64,000 nucleotides of DNA from Trichomonas vaginalis G3 (GCF_026262505.1 NC_067203.1:27509411-27573410); one strand, 5' to 3'; positions 41,427 through 50,756 are shown, counted from the first letter of the stretch. Notes: generated by a model from the sequence alone, not told the origin. Made by a program: numbers and translations.

Positions 41427-41878
41427 TTACATGTCAAATTTCTTTTTCTCTGGAACTGGTTCAGGTTCTTTCTTCTCTTCTTCTACTTTCTTTTCTTTCT
41501 TTTCTTTCTTCTTCTTTTCTGGTGGAGTTATGTCAAATTTGGCGCAACTATATTTATGTAAAAGTTCTTTGTCCTTTAATAGCTCATCTATTCTGTTTTC
41601 TATTTCATCTTCAAGAACAGCGCATGTGTCTTCTTTGCATTCTAAGAACTTTTGTTGGACTTCATCTTTCCAATCGGCGTCATCTCTGTCAACAAGTCTG
41701 TCATTGACAAATTTTAAGACTGCTCTGCTTAATGTTTTATGGTTCTTGTCATATTCCCAGAAACAGAACTTTAGAACAAATTCCCTTTCTTGTTTACACT
41801 ATGTAAGATTTTATGGTCGACAGATGTTTTGCTGTCGAAAAGCTTGTCTCGAATATAGATAGCGAAATCGCTAGACAT
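41427..41878 (-). pseudogene. Lysine/glutamate-rich Polinton gene
   Basis: A minus-strand gene (about one break) divergent from the ATPase. Its product would have a helical N-terminal part and a charged tail rich in KKKEKKE and EPEPVPEKK. The open frames seen on the plus strand here are its antisense. No family recognised. Confidence 0.4.
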
Positions 41879-41914
41879 TTTCTAAAAGATAAAAATTTTA
41901 ATTTTTCTAAAAAT

Positions 41915-42790
41915 ATGTTAGAAAAAAAGTTTGCTGACATTGACAAGAAATTTGAGAATGTTTTAAACAAGAACAAGAGGAAGTTAGAAAATGCTCAGAT
42001 AAAACCCATACATGACAAGTTCTTATTTGCTCAGAATGGTATAACAGGTCTAATTGCACCACCTGGGTCGGGTAAGACTTTCACTTATCTTAAAATGGCT
42101 GCACAACAACAAGAACTAGATGAGAAGAACCCATTCTATGAGTTAGTTGTCATTTGTAGTACTTCTGGTCAATTTGACCAAACCGTCAATTCGTTCAAAG
42201 ATATTATAAAGAAGTCTAAGTTAGTATGTATAAAGGATACTGAGTTGTTAGATTGGATAAAGAAGTACCAAAGAAGAGTTTTGAAGTATAATGCTATAAA
42301 TGAGTATATAAATTCTAAGTTTAAAGACCCAAATGAGGAAATGCAGAGAATATTAGAGAAGAAACACTTCAGAAACAAACAGAAAGAGATAGAATACATT
42401 TCGAAGAAATTGCAATCTTACGATTGGAAGACATACCCTCATAGATGTCTTCTTATCTTAGATGACTTTGCTTCTCATCCTTTGCTTAAGAATAGAGAAC
42501 AAGATATGTGTCGAATTCTTAAGAAGCTCAGACACTTTAACATCTCAGTTGTCATTTGTGTACAGACAGCAAAGAGTTTAAGTAAGGATGTAAAGAGAAT
42601 ACTTACTGACATTGTACTTTTCCCCGGATTGTCCGAAGACGATTTCATGGAACTTATGAAAGAGTCCATGGCAGGTAAGTTTGACAGACATGAACTATGG
42701 GAGAAGTACAAAGTCATACAAGACCCTCATACTTCTTTCAGAATTCATATCTACGCAAACAAAGTTCAAATTGTAAAAAGTCAAGCTTGA
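41915..42790 (+). CDS. Polinton genome-packaging ATPase (element C)
   Basis: A 291-aa frame from the ATG at 41915 (MLEKKFADID), preferred over an in-frame ATG at 41813 because the AT-rich spacer and the start of the divergent gene lie between them. Walker A is LIAPPGSGKTFTY and Walker B is RCLLILDDFA, followed by the SVVICVQTAKSLS segment, matching the ATPase at 712-1598. It belongs to the A32/FtsK-HerA type that packages DNA into the capsid. Confidence 0.85.
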   Translation: MLEKKFADIDKKFENVLNKNKRKLENAQIKPIHDKFLFAQNGITGLIAPPGSGKTFTYLKMAAQQQELDEKNPFYELVVICSTSGQFDQTVNSFKDIIKKSKLVCIKDTELLDWIKKYQRRVLKYNAINEYINSKFKDPNEEMQRILEKKHFRNKQKEIEYISKKLQSYDWKTYPHRCLLILDDFASHPLLKNREQDMCRILKKLRHFNISVVICVQTAKSLSKDVKRILTDIVLFPGLSEDDFMELMKESMAGKFDRHELWEKYKVIQDPHTSFRIHIYANKVQIVKSQA

Positions 42791-43250
42791 AAAATAAATG
42801 GTTCATTTACTCTGCTTGTTTGAAGTTGTCAAAATACTCTGTTATTTTTCACTGTTTTCATAGAGTTTTGGCGACCCAGAAAAAAAACGGTCTCGCTGTT
42901 CTTCATGATTTTCATAGAGTTTTGGCGACTGGGGTTTCTTACCTACTCGCTGTTCTTCACTGTTTTCGTACGGAATCTCTTCTCTCGGTTTTCCGAGGGA
43001 AGCAAGCATATGCCATTTTTTGACGAAGTGAAGAGTAACACTTCGTCAAAAAAATCCCTGAAATCATATCTAACATACAAAAAAATACAAAAAATGACAC
43101 TTTTTCATTAGATAACTGTTATTTTTTGACGAAGTGAAGAGTAACACTTCGTCAAAAAAATCCCTGAAATCATATCTAACATACAAAAAAATACAAAAAA
43201 TGACACTAACTTTATTTTCTGACTTTCACAAAAGACCAAAAATAAACGCT
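42791..43250. repeat. Gene-free repeat region beside the KilA-N gene
   Basis: The region contains two copies of tttcatagagttttggcgac with ctcgctgttcttca, a reversed copy of the palindrome block of 10456-10505 (42966-43008), and two 106-bp tandem units with tgacgaagtg hairpins (43021-43049, 43127-43155). No gene is present; it looks like the debris of an earlier KilA-N cassette. Confidence 0.7.
43021..43206 (-). repeat. Two 106-bp hairpin units, reversed relative to 7741-7952
   Basis: The period is again 106 bp (tgacgaagtg at 43021 and 43127). The unit order and the flanking tccctgaaatcat and catacaaaaaaatac match the region upstream of the element A KilA-N cluster in reverse orientation. Confidence 0.85.
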
Positions 43251-44573
43251 TTACATGTATTTTTCAGCAACTTCGTCAAATAATTTTATAGCTTTATCTA
43301 TCTCATCTACTTCAAACGTTTCTTTACCTTTTATGGGAGCACCATATATTTTCTCAAACTTTTCAAGTAGTTCTGTTTCTGCAGCTCTCATATCATTAAC
43401 TAACACAACCTTGACTCTATTGACTGTACTGTCATATCTTAGAGTTATATTATATGTCCTTCCTATCTTATATCTCTTTGTATTGAAGTCCTTCGGTTTC
43501 TGAACGATGTAAAGTAAGCCTTCACTGCAACGTTCCGTATCGAATGAACCATATGTTATGAAGTTATATCCAACAACTGGGTCTAACCATAACAAAACTA
43601 TTGGTATAAGACTTTTGTCTATAAGATATGCTCTTGTTCCATGAAATGCTACTGATATCATAAGCTCAGGATTTCTTGTCAAAAATTTCTGAGTTGAAGC
43701 AATTCTAACCCAGTCCTGCGGTCTCTTTCCAGATGGAGATATAATGTCTGACAAAGAATATTTGTTGTATTTCTTTGAGTATCTTACGTTTAAATCACCA
43801 ATTCTAACCACTTTGGTGTCATTGTCTATCTTTCCAACTGTTTCAAACTCAATGTTTGTCATTTCTGTCTTTAAATCTGCATAGTCGTTTCTCATTCTTT
43901 CTATCTCTTTGACGGAGTAGTTATATCTCCTCATTGCTGCTTTACATTTAGAACATTGCGGGTTCATTTTTGCGTTATATTCTGAAACCTTACCTGCTAG
44001 AACAACTAAGGCGTCAATGGTTTTCTTTAACTCAAAAGTTGCGGGTCTTATTTGTTTGTTCCATACTTTACCTCTTCTATCTTCATCTCTTATCTGCCAT
44101 ACACATTCAGCAACTAACGAAACAAAGTTGTCGTAGGTCTTAAATTCTTCAGATTTATATATGTCAGAAACATTCTTATATACCATGTCGCAATCTTTGT
44201 CCATAACCTTATGGTTGCAATGAAATCCTAGAAACTCATAGTTTACCTTTCGTATGAACTTCTTTATTTCTACTGAGTCAGTTGCTTTGACTTCTATTTC
44301 ATCGAATTCAGGAATAGTTAGTTTTTGTTGCTGAATTTCAGGCAATTTGGGTAAATGGTCGATGAGGTCCTGCATTTCATAAAGATACTGTTCATTTGTT
44401 TCATCTTTCGCACTACAGTCTAAATTACTTGTTAAAAGTTCTTGCTTTATCTTCTGGATTTCTGTTTCAAAAGTATATGAAGAAGGAATGAAGCTTTTCA
44501 TCTCTACCAACATTGACGTAGGATTCATGACTAAAGAGTTTGGTGCTGTAGTTGTTTGTATTGCTGTTGACAT
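43251..44573 (-). CDS. Chimeric KilA-N/T5orf172 protein (440 aa)
   Basis: The N-terminal 230 or so residues are nearly identical to the protein at 8254-9192 and the rest to the protein at 9536-10147, with the join after NDYADLKTEM. It thus contains the helical CSKCKAAMRRYNYS module, a KilA-N-like part and a T5orf172 GIY-YIG-like end (YKIGRTYNITLRY). The ATG at 44573 (MSTAIQTTTA) follows the conserved upstream block. Domain shuffling of this type is known for KilA-N proteins of large DNA viruses. A DNA-binding or regulatory role is inferred. Confidence 0.75.
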   Translation of the reverse strand: MSTAIQTTTAPNSLVMNPTSMLVEMKSFIPSSYTFETEIQKIKQELLTSNLDCSAKDETNEQYLYEMQDLIDHLPKLPEIQQQKLTIPEFDEIEVKATDSVEIKKFIRKVNYEFLGFHCNHKVMDKDCDMVYKNVSDIYKSEEFKTYDNFVSLVAECVWQIRDEDRRGKVWNKQIRPATFELKKTIDALVVLAGKVSEYNAKMNPQCSKCKAAMRRYNYSVKEIERMRNDYADLKTEMTNIEFETVGKIDNDTKVVRIGDLNVRYSKKYNKYSLSDIISPSGKRPQDWVRIASTQKFLTRNPELMISVAFHGTRAYLIDKSLIPIVLLWLDPVVGYNFITYGSFDTERCSEGLLYIVQKPKDFNTKRYKIGRTYNITLRYDSTVNRVKVVLVNDMRAAETELLEKFEKIYGAPIKGKETFEVDEIDKAIKLFDEVAEKYM

Positions 44574-44606
44574 TTTTATTTTTTTATACAAAATAAAAAA
44601 AATAAA

Positions 44607-44660
44607 AAAATAAAACTAACTTTATTTTTTATTTCGGGAAAATTCATGAAAATTCAAGAT
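44607..44660 (-). promoter_or_regulatory. Conserved upstream motif of the chimeric KilA-N gene
   Basis: On the minus strand, ttcatgaattttcccgaaat and aaaataaagttagttttatt precede the start codon, as they do at 8180-8252 in element A. Confidence 0.55.
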
Positions 44661-44683
44661 GTGAAAAAAGAGGTGAAAAAACA

Positions 44684-44706
44684 GGTTAGATCTAACCATC
44701 TACCCT
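44684..44706. repeat. GGTTAGATCTAACC palindrome, copy 7
   Basis: The palindrome is at 44684-44697, followed by atctaccct. It is the only copy in element C and again stands upstream of a KilA-N gene. Confidence 0.8.
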
Positions 44707-44806
44707 AAAATATATTTTTGGGTCCTTTACACTCATTACGAAGAAGTCTTGACAAACAAAGGGTAAAATAAGACTAAAAACTTAACGTTTAAAAAGTGAC
44801 ATTTTT

Positions 44807-45007
44807 ATGAGCTCCGAGTCACCGAGAAAACTTGGTCAGATGTTAGCAGCTTACTTCCCTGAGGAGGATGGAAGCGTTACATACGTAAGGTTCAAAAACA
44901 ACGAACCTGGAATTGCGTACAAAATTCGCAATTACATGACCATGGAAGAGTACGAAAGGTTCCTACAAGAGAAACCAGCTCTAAACAACTCAGAAAAGAA
45001 AGAATAA
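44807..45007 (+). CDS. Small acidic/basic protein (66 aa)
   Basis: The sequence contains LAAYFPEEDGSVTYVRFKNN and a charged helix YMTMEEYERFLQEK. The G-S-V-x-Y-V-R-F pattern recalls the DGKIYVRK/DGRVQFRK segment of the small proteins at 17006 and 19580. Base composition is richer in G/C than the genes to the left, as in the following 3 kb. Function unknown. Confidence 0.5.
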   Translation: MSSESPRKLGQMLAAYFPEEDGSVTYVRFKNNEPGIAYKIRNYMTMEEYERFLQEKPALNNSEKKE

Positions 45008-45036
45008 AAAGTTTAACTCGTAATTGTTTATTTTTT

Positions 45037-45651
45037 TTACTTGTATGGGCAAGCTGCAAGAATGAAGTCGACTATCTCAGTCTTTGTTTTGACGAGCTGG
45101 ACGGCTCTTGCGAGTACGTCTGTTTTGCGGTCTCCAGCTGGTGTCTGACCTTCGTAATTGCGCATGTTCTTGAGAGCTCCAACTGTAAATGATTGTAGGA
45201 TGAAGAGTCTCTCAGACTGCTTGAGGTAGTCGTCACGGTCACGAACTGAATCTGTGGTACGAGTCGAATCGGTCGATTTGAGGGAAGAGACTGAAAGCCT
45301 GTCGTCTTCCATCGGGGCTGTGGCATAATCTTTGCGTAAACGGTTCAGACCTTCTTCGAACTCTTGGTCTCTCTTCGATTTGGATTGAGATTGGAATTGC
45401 TGGGGTGGAGCTTGCTGGAACATCCAAGGGTTGGGGAAGTAAGGCATAGGCTGAGGAGGAGGGTAGTTCGGGAAGCCTTGTGGTGGGTAGTAACCTTGAG
45501 GTGGAAATTGGTAGTAACCTTGAGATGGAAATTGGTAGTAATTTGGTGGAGGGACTTGCTGGAACTGAGGTTGCTGAGGAGACTGTTGTGGTTCTGCAGC
45601 TTTCGGTTCTTCTGGCTTTGGAAGGCGTTCAGGAAGAGGAACGTCAGTCAT
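45037..45651 (-). CDS. Proline/glutamine/tyrosine-rich protein (204 aa)
   Basis: The N-terminal half is low complexity with YYQFPPQGYYPPQGF repeats, probably disordered or prion-like; the C-terminal half is a helical, charged domain (SERLFILQSFTVGALKNMRN, VQLVKTKTEIVDFILAA). The AT-poor composition sets it apart from neighbours. It is divergent from the gene at 45943 across an array of 22-bp repeats. No family recognised; a virion or nucleic-acid-binding role is possible but unsupported. Confidence 0.55.
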   Translation of the reverse strand: MTDVPLPERLPKPEEPKAAEPQQSPQQPQFQQVPPPNYYQFPSQGYYQFPPQGYYPPQGFPNYPPPQPMPYFPNPWMFQQAPPQQFQSQSKSKRDQEFEEGLNRLRKDYATAPMEDDRLSVSSLKSTDSTRTTDSVRDRDDYLKQSERLFILQSFTVGALKNMRNYEGQTPAGDRKTDVLARAVQLVKTKTEIVDFILAACPYK

Positions 45652-45662
45652 CTGTTTGTGTC

Positions 45663-45942
45663 CTGTCGGAAGGAAAAATTTTTCCTGTCGGAAGGAAGAA
45701 CTTTTCCTGTCGGAAGGAAGAACTTTTTCTGTCGGAAGGAAGAACTTTTTCTGTCGGAAGGAAGAACTTTTTCTGTTGGAAGGAAAAACTTTTTCTGAAG
45801 TTCGACCAAAAAGTTCTCAATTTTCGAAAATTTGAATGGTTTACGGACGGACAACTGGAAGAGTTCTTCCTGTCGGAAGGAAAAATTTTTCCCTTTGTCC
45901 GGAAAATTTTTTCCAGTTGTCGGGAAAATATTTTCCTGTCGG
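45663..45942. repeat. 22-bp tandem repeat array between divergent genes
   Basis: About six tandem copies of tgtcggaaggaagaactttttc (45663-45795), then degenerate copies with ggaaaaatttttcc or ggaaaattttttcc (45868-45940). The units hold inverted repeats, so they can fold. Their position between two divergent start codons suggests a control region, but no binding protein is known. Confidence 0.75.
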
Positions 45943-46317
45943 ATGGAAGGACTCGGAATGCCAGAAGGATTTGACGAGGCAATTTACCTAATTGAAATTA
46001 ACGACTGCGTAAAAGACTACTTGCGCAGGGTCATGAAGCCCAAGGTCAAGTTCACCACTATTTCTGGAAGGTCTACACTTCAGCTCGAGACTTCGACTGG
46101 AATTCCAATTCAAATACCAGACGGGACAGCCTACGATGGCATAAAGGACGCCAAAAGAGAAGCTCTTGTTAAGTTCCTAAACAAACGTCCTTGGATAAAA
46201 ATACCAAACAAGGAGAACCCCCTACCCCATATGAAATTGGCAATTCAGTCTCCCCTTCACTTCTCGGGTCAGCCGTTCTACATAACCTGTGAAGGCGACA
46301 TCCAACCAGTACTGTAA
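45943..46317 (+). CDS. Unrecognised cargo protein (124 aa)
   Basis: From the ATG at 45943 (MEGLGMPEGF) or the later one at 45958. The product is an alpha/beta protein (YLIEINDCVKDYLRRVMKPK, LETSTGIPIQIPDGTAYDG, FSGQPFYITCEG). Upstream in-frame codons run into the repeat array and are probably not translated. No family recognised; GC-richer composition like the neighbouring genes. Confidence 0.5.
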   Translation: MEGLGMPEGFDEAIYLIEINDCVKDYLRRVMKPKVKFTTISGRSTLQLETSTGIPIQIPDGTAYDGIKDAKREALVKFLNKRPWIKIPNKENPLPHMKLAIQSPLHFSGQPFYITCEGDIQPVL

Positions 46318-46360
46318 ACCTTAACGTTTAGAGTAAAAACATTTTTTTTTCATTTTTTGA

Positions 46361-46900
46361 ATGAAGCAAGTTAAATTCGTCCCACACCAATCTGAATGGA
46401 CCGATGAAGAGTTTCAAGCCATCGTTGAAGACGTTGAGAACGACATAGACGGCGAACTTAAAGGAGCTCAAATCACAATTGCAACCAAAATTGCAGAGGT
46501 CAAGGAACAGATAGCTCCACTTAAAGCTACCAAAGCTACTCTTGACCTCATGGATAGTTACCGTTTAGATGTCAAGAGTGGAATAAGACAATTAAAATTA
46601 AAACTTCTAAACTACGAAGCTATACTCCAAAAGTTAGCAGAAATGAGAAGACTTTACCAGAGCTACTTACATGTAAGGGACTTACCTTCAAGCAGTCCGA
46701 CCAAAGATGAATTTGTTGACATTGTCCCAATTTTGTCCGAAAGTCAGCTCAGATGTTTCGAACTGCTCCCAACATATCCGGAATATGAACGTTTGCCTGA
46801 ACTCTTTCGGTTCTCAAAAAACGTTTTTTGGTTCTCATGTTCCAAACTTTTATCGGAAGAGACAACAAACGTTCAGAAGAAGAACAAGATATTATTTTAA
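46361..46900 (+). CDS. Unrecognised coiled-coil protein (179 aa)
   Basis: A helical protein with a long coiled coil (ATKIAEVKEQIAPLKATKAT, LKLKLLNYEAILQKLAEMRR). The frame begins at an ATG behind a T-rich spacer, cattttttgaatg. The C-terminal end may be altered. No known family; part of the GC-richer cargo block. Confidence 0.45.
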   Translation: MKQVKFVPHQSEWTDEEFQAIVEDVENDIDGELKGAQITIATKIAEVKEQIAPLKATKATLDLMDSYRLDVKSGIRQLKLKLLNYEAILQKLAEMRRLYQSYLHVRDLPSSSPTKDEFVDIVPILSESQLRCFELLPTYPEYERLPELFRFSKNVFWFSCSKLLSEETTNVQKKNKILF

Positions 46901-46976
46901 ACTTGTTGTATGACATAACTGTCATAACAAGCTTTTTGAAGTAAAACCGCCATTCTCAAACCACTTCATTTTTTCG

Positions 46977-47662
46977 ATGTCCGAACAAGCACCGAAGCCA
47001 AACTCAATGGCAGATGTCCTTTCAAGGTTGCCAGAAAGCGCCCAGTTCAAATTCAAATTGCCCAATTGAACGCTCATCTGTCAAACACCATTAAGACTCT
47101 CCAAAGTAGTCTTATGGAAGAGATAACCAATCTCAAAGTCGAAGTCCTCACGAACCAAGCTTCCAATAAGAAAGTCCTGAACGATTTCGCGGAAACCTTG
47201 CGCCAATACAACATAGAGAACCAAAACCTTGCCCGACTCATCTACCGTTTCTTCGAAGAGATAGACGCCATCTGGAAGGTACTCGGAAAGGACAGAACAT
47301 GCAACACCGTACTTCGTGAACACAGAATTGCCGAAGGTATTATCAAAGAAGAGGAAGAAGAGGAAGAAGAAGAAGAGAAACACGAAGAAAAGGAAGTTTG
47401 GGCAACCCTTGTTGTCGATGACGCTTACGAAATTTCCCAACCCTACCCATACAAAATCCGCAACAAGGCGACAGGCAAGGTTCTTACCCCAGTCCTCAAC
47501 AACTTGGGACACTTGAACCTTAACCTTCGGAATTACGGTTCAGTTTCCATGGGAAGGCTTGTCGGTATGCAATGGGTTCCAAATCCAGACAAGAAGTCGA
47601 GGGTCAGACACATTGACGGTGACAAGCTCAACAACCGTAAGGAGAACCTCGAGTGGTTCTAA
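46977..47662 (+). pseudogene. HNH endonuclease-like gene
   Basis: The region (about one break) encodes a helical N-terminal part, a run of glutamates (EEEEEEEEEE, gaggaagaag repeats near 47350) and a C-terminal HNH_3-type domain: MGRLVGMQWVPNPDKKS, VRHIDGDKLNNRKENLEWF. The HIDGxKxNNRxENLEW pattern is diagnostic for mobile-intron and phage HNH nucleases, which nick or cut DNA. As Polinton cargo it may act in element competition or spreading; this is inference. Confidence 0.75.
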
Positions 47663-47752
47663 GAGTAAAAAAATTTTATTTTAGGGGGAAACCCCAAGTA
47701 AATTTAGGTGTTTATTTGGATAAGTATGTTAAATTAAGGGTAATTTGCAAAA

Positions 47753-48025
47753 TTAGTTCCCGACCTTTGAATTGGACTCTTTCGTTATCCAGTTGCGTAG
47801 GAGGTCGTCCCAGAGGAGTTGGTAGAATTGCCAATCCAAGGACGATTTGTCCTCCCAGGCATTGAGGATGTACTGCTCGTAGAGTTTTCATGACCTCTGC
47901 CTTGCACCAGACACCCTCTCCCTTGGAACGTAAGGCTTCTTCGAAGTGCTCGAATGCGATTGGCTGCTTGACCATCCGAAATGACACTTTTTGTCCGTTT
48001 GGTCAATGTTCGTGTCTCGTGCCAT
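47753..48025 (-). pseudogene. Broken unrecognised cargo gene
   Basis: Coding-like sequence runs on the minus strand between the HNH gene and the polymerase in more than one frame (about two breaks). Visible parts are QPIAFEHFEEALRSKGEGVW and tryptophan-rich NAWEDKSSLDWQFYQLLWDD. No family recognised. The remaining spacer to 48180 has no gene. Confidence 0.35.
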
Positions 48026-48179
48026 AGTCGACGAAAATACAGACAAAAGGTTATATATGAGTTTGAGACCAAGAATGGTGTAACTCGACCTGTCCGATTC
48101 AAAGACTCCGAGGGCGACATGAAATTAAACGGAAATTAGCTAGGAAGGAATATAAAAATTTTTTATTTCATGCAATGTT

Positions 48180-50301
48180 TTATTTCTGTGCCGTCTTCAA
48201 GTATGCCCAGTACTTACGCTTGGAGAGGACATGAACTTCGGTGAAAATTTTGTCCAATTTTGAATTGACCATCTTCTCACCGACTAAACCCATTTCAATG
48301 AGTTTGTTGTACCCTTCGTTCGTCATGAGTGCGTCAATGTTCTCATAGTAACCACAACTTTCGATTTGACTTCGGAGAAGAATTTGTTGTAGTTGTCAAG
48401 GACTGCTTTTGCGAACTGAGGGTAAGACCATGTTCGACAATAGGTTTTAATGTGGTTACTAAGCCACTTTGACCTTGAGTGAATTCGTACTTCAAAACAA
48501 AAGGAGAAAACTTTCACAAAGTTGTCGACCTTCTCATAATGTTTACTCTTCATCTCTTGAGGTTTCTTAATGGAATATCCCCATGTCGAATTCATAAGCA
48601 ATTTGAGTGTCATTGCAAGTTTGGGGTTTGAAGCTTTCTAATATATCATCAGTTGTTGTATGACTTTTCCAACTGTATAGTTCTTCCCGGGAACTCACCA
48701 TCTTCGTTTGGAATTCCAGTCGGAATATATTGGACAAACCTCATGTATGCAGCGTTAAGGTCGACATAGTATATCTTTTCATCTGAGTCGAACTTGTCGC
48801 AACCAATTGGTCCAGTTTGTGGAAATTCAAGTGAGTCTCTTATCTTCTGAGAAACTTCTCCTGTTATCTCATAAACATCGTCGAAGCAACCTGTTTTCAT
48901 ATAAAACCTTCTGACCTAACTCAGATGCTCTCCAATACAATTTGACGTCAATTGGATGTCTCAATGGAAGTTTGTTTATAGCATCTTGAAGTTCTTGCAA
49001 CCTCATTGGAAGTTCTTCTGGTTCAGGTTGGTATCCGACAATCCAACTCCTTGTGGAATTGTGTACTTCTTTTGTACTAGAACTTTTGTCTGGAACAACT
49101 TTTGGTCTTGCTAACAATGAAAAGTTTGTTTCGTCTTTTGGTACAAAAGTTTCTGTCAGCTTGTCATCTGGAATTGGTTCCAACAAACCTTTCTCGAAAA
49201 GAATGTTTACAGCTCTGACAATGTTGCACTTGCCTTTTCCGAACAATGGGTTTGTAAGACTTTCGTTCAACATGAAGTGGTTGTGGACAATTGCAATTTC
49301 AAATGGTAAGTCTTTGTCAACAACATAGTCGTCATGTGAAGAACCTTTAGCTGTAGGTATGCTGACTCGGATATTGACATTTGCCAACGGTGCAATTTTT
49401 GCCAATTGACCTCTGAGAATGTCCTTGTCTTCACACATGACTCAAGATACTTCATCTTCTCTTCTGTAACAAGACCAGAGTTCCTGAGACATGTAAGAAT
49501 GCAAGGTTATTGACAATTGTTTCAATTGAATTGTAAATTCCATACCTTGTCAAGTCAATGTCAGACTTATTTATGAAGGGGAAGTATCCAGCATGTTGTC
49601 TGACTGCTTGAGGGTTAGGTTGGTACCATTCGAACTTGACACTTGCAATTCCTTCAATTGCATTCAAAAATGTCTGAGTCGGAGTCAACCATTTGTTCTC
49701 TCTTTGTAGTCTTGAAAGCGTCAAGAAGCATTGCAGCTGTGTTTGACATTGCCATGTGCATAGTAAATGTGACCATCCAAATCTGTTATGGTCAATCTGA
49801 GATTGTATCCTTTCTTATTTCCATCTTGTTATGGAGCAAGTACTCCCATGAAGCCTTCTTTGTTCTTTCCTTCGTCAAAGTTTACTGTAAAGGTTCGACC
49901 AGATGTAATTTGACTTCTAACTTCACGATACTTCTCATATGCAATCTTGTTCTTTCCATGGGAGCATGACCATCCTCTGCACTACCTTTTTTTCCTTCTC
50001 AAAGGATGCAATTGTTCGTCATGTTTCCAGTAGAATCTGGCAAAGCCGTCGTGTCCTTCAACTTGAGGTTCACTAACATCGAAAGGCATGTCCATAAGAC
50101 GTTCTTCTTCTAACCTCTCTAGTCTGTTTGGATAATTGGCACGTGCTGTTTCAAATCCATTTCGTAGCGAAGACCAGACAATTTGTCATAGACTTTTATG
50201 GGTCTTCCTTCCTATATTTAAAATTCTTCGAAACTCTCAACCATATCTTGTAACTCTGCTTTTATTCTAGCAGATTTTCTATCCATTCTATATGGGGGCA
50301 T
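48180..50301 (-). pseudogene. polB: Family B DNA polymerase (element C)
   Basis: A heavily broken minus-strand polymerase gene (about six or more breaks). Recognisable parts in order: an N-terminal region (ATG at 50301), the segment with NHFMLNESL matching HYMLNE of the element A polymerase, palm motif YYVDLNAAYMRFVQYIPTG (near 48750) and LLMNSTWGYSIKKP (near 48590), and a C-terminal end YWAYLKTAQK. The palm motif differs from those of elements A and B, so it represents a third lineage. Confidence 0.8.
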
Positions 50302-50336
50302 TTTTATAAAAATAAAAAATATTTTTTTTCTTTACT

Positions 50337-50751
50337 TTACATAACCGCCTGCTGCCATAAGTCTTTGACGCCAACCATACCAGCTAATGAAGGTTGACTT
50401 GGTTTAGTTTCCAAACTAAACTTTGGTTTTGGTTTATCTTCAGTTTTTGGTTTTTCTTCTTCTATCGGTTTTTCGTCACTTTTCGGTTTCTCTGACTTTA
50501 CTTCACTTGCAGGAACAGTTGTGTCGTCAACATCTTCATAAATATCATATGCCATTTGTTTTTGTTTTCCTTTCAACTTTTTGTGTTTGTTGTAAAGTTT
50601 AGAATATTTCGACTCTAAGTCAATGAGATGTTCTATAATGAACTGTTGGTCAGTGAAGTAAACTTTTCCATCTGTTGTCTCGAAAGCTCTTCAGACTTCA
50701 ATATTTTATTTGTGAGAGTCTGTTTCTTTTTTGAGATACTTGCCGTTCCAT
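50337..50751 (-). pseudogene. Lysine/proline-rich Polinton gene
   Basis: A minus-strand gene (about one break) encoding a charged N-terminal part and a low-complexity KSEKPKSDEKPIEEEKPK region ending in GVKDLWQQAVM. It follows the polymerase gene in the same orientation. No family recognised. Confidence 0.4.
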
Positions 50752-50756
50752 TTTTA

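Noticed and set aside
41431-41862. 143-codon plus-strand frame rich in Phe/Ser
   Set aside because: Antisense of a lysine/glutamate-rich gene on the minus strand; the FFFSFFSF composition is the mirror of KKKEKKE codons.
45364-45974. Plus-strand frames of 144 and 164 codons over the proline-rich gene and repeats
   Set aside because: They are antisense to the YYQFPPQGYY gene and run through the 22-bp repeats; only the part from 45943 looks coding.
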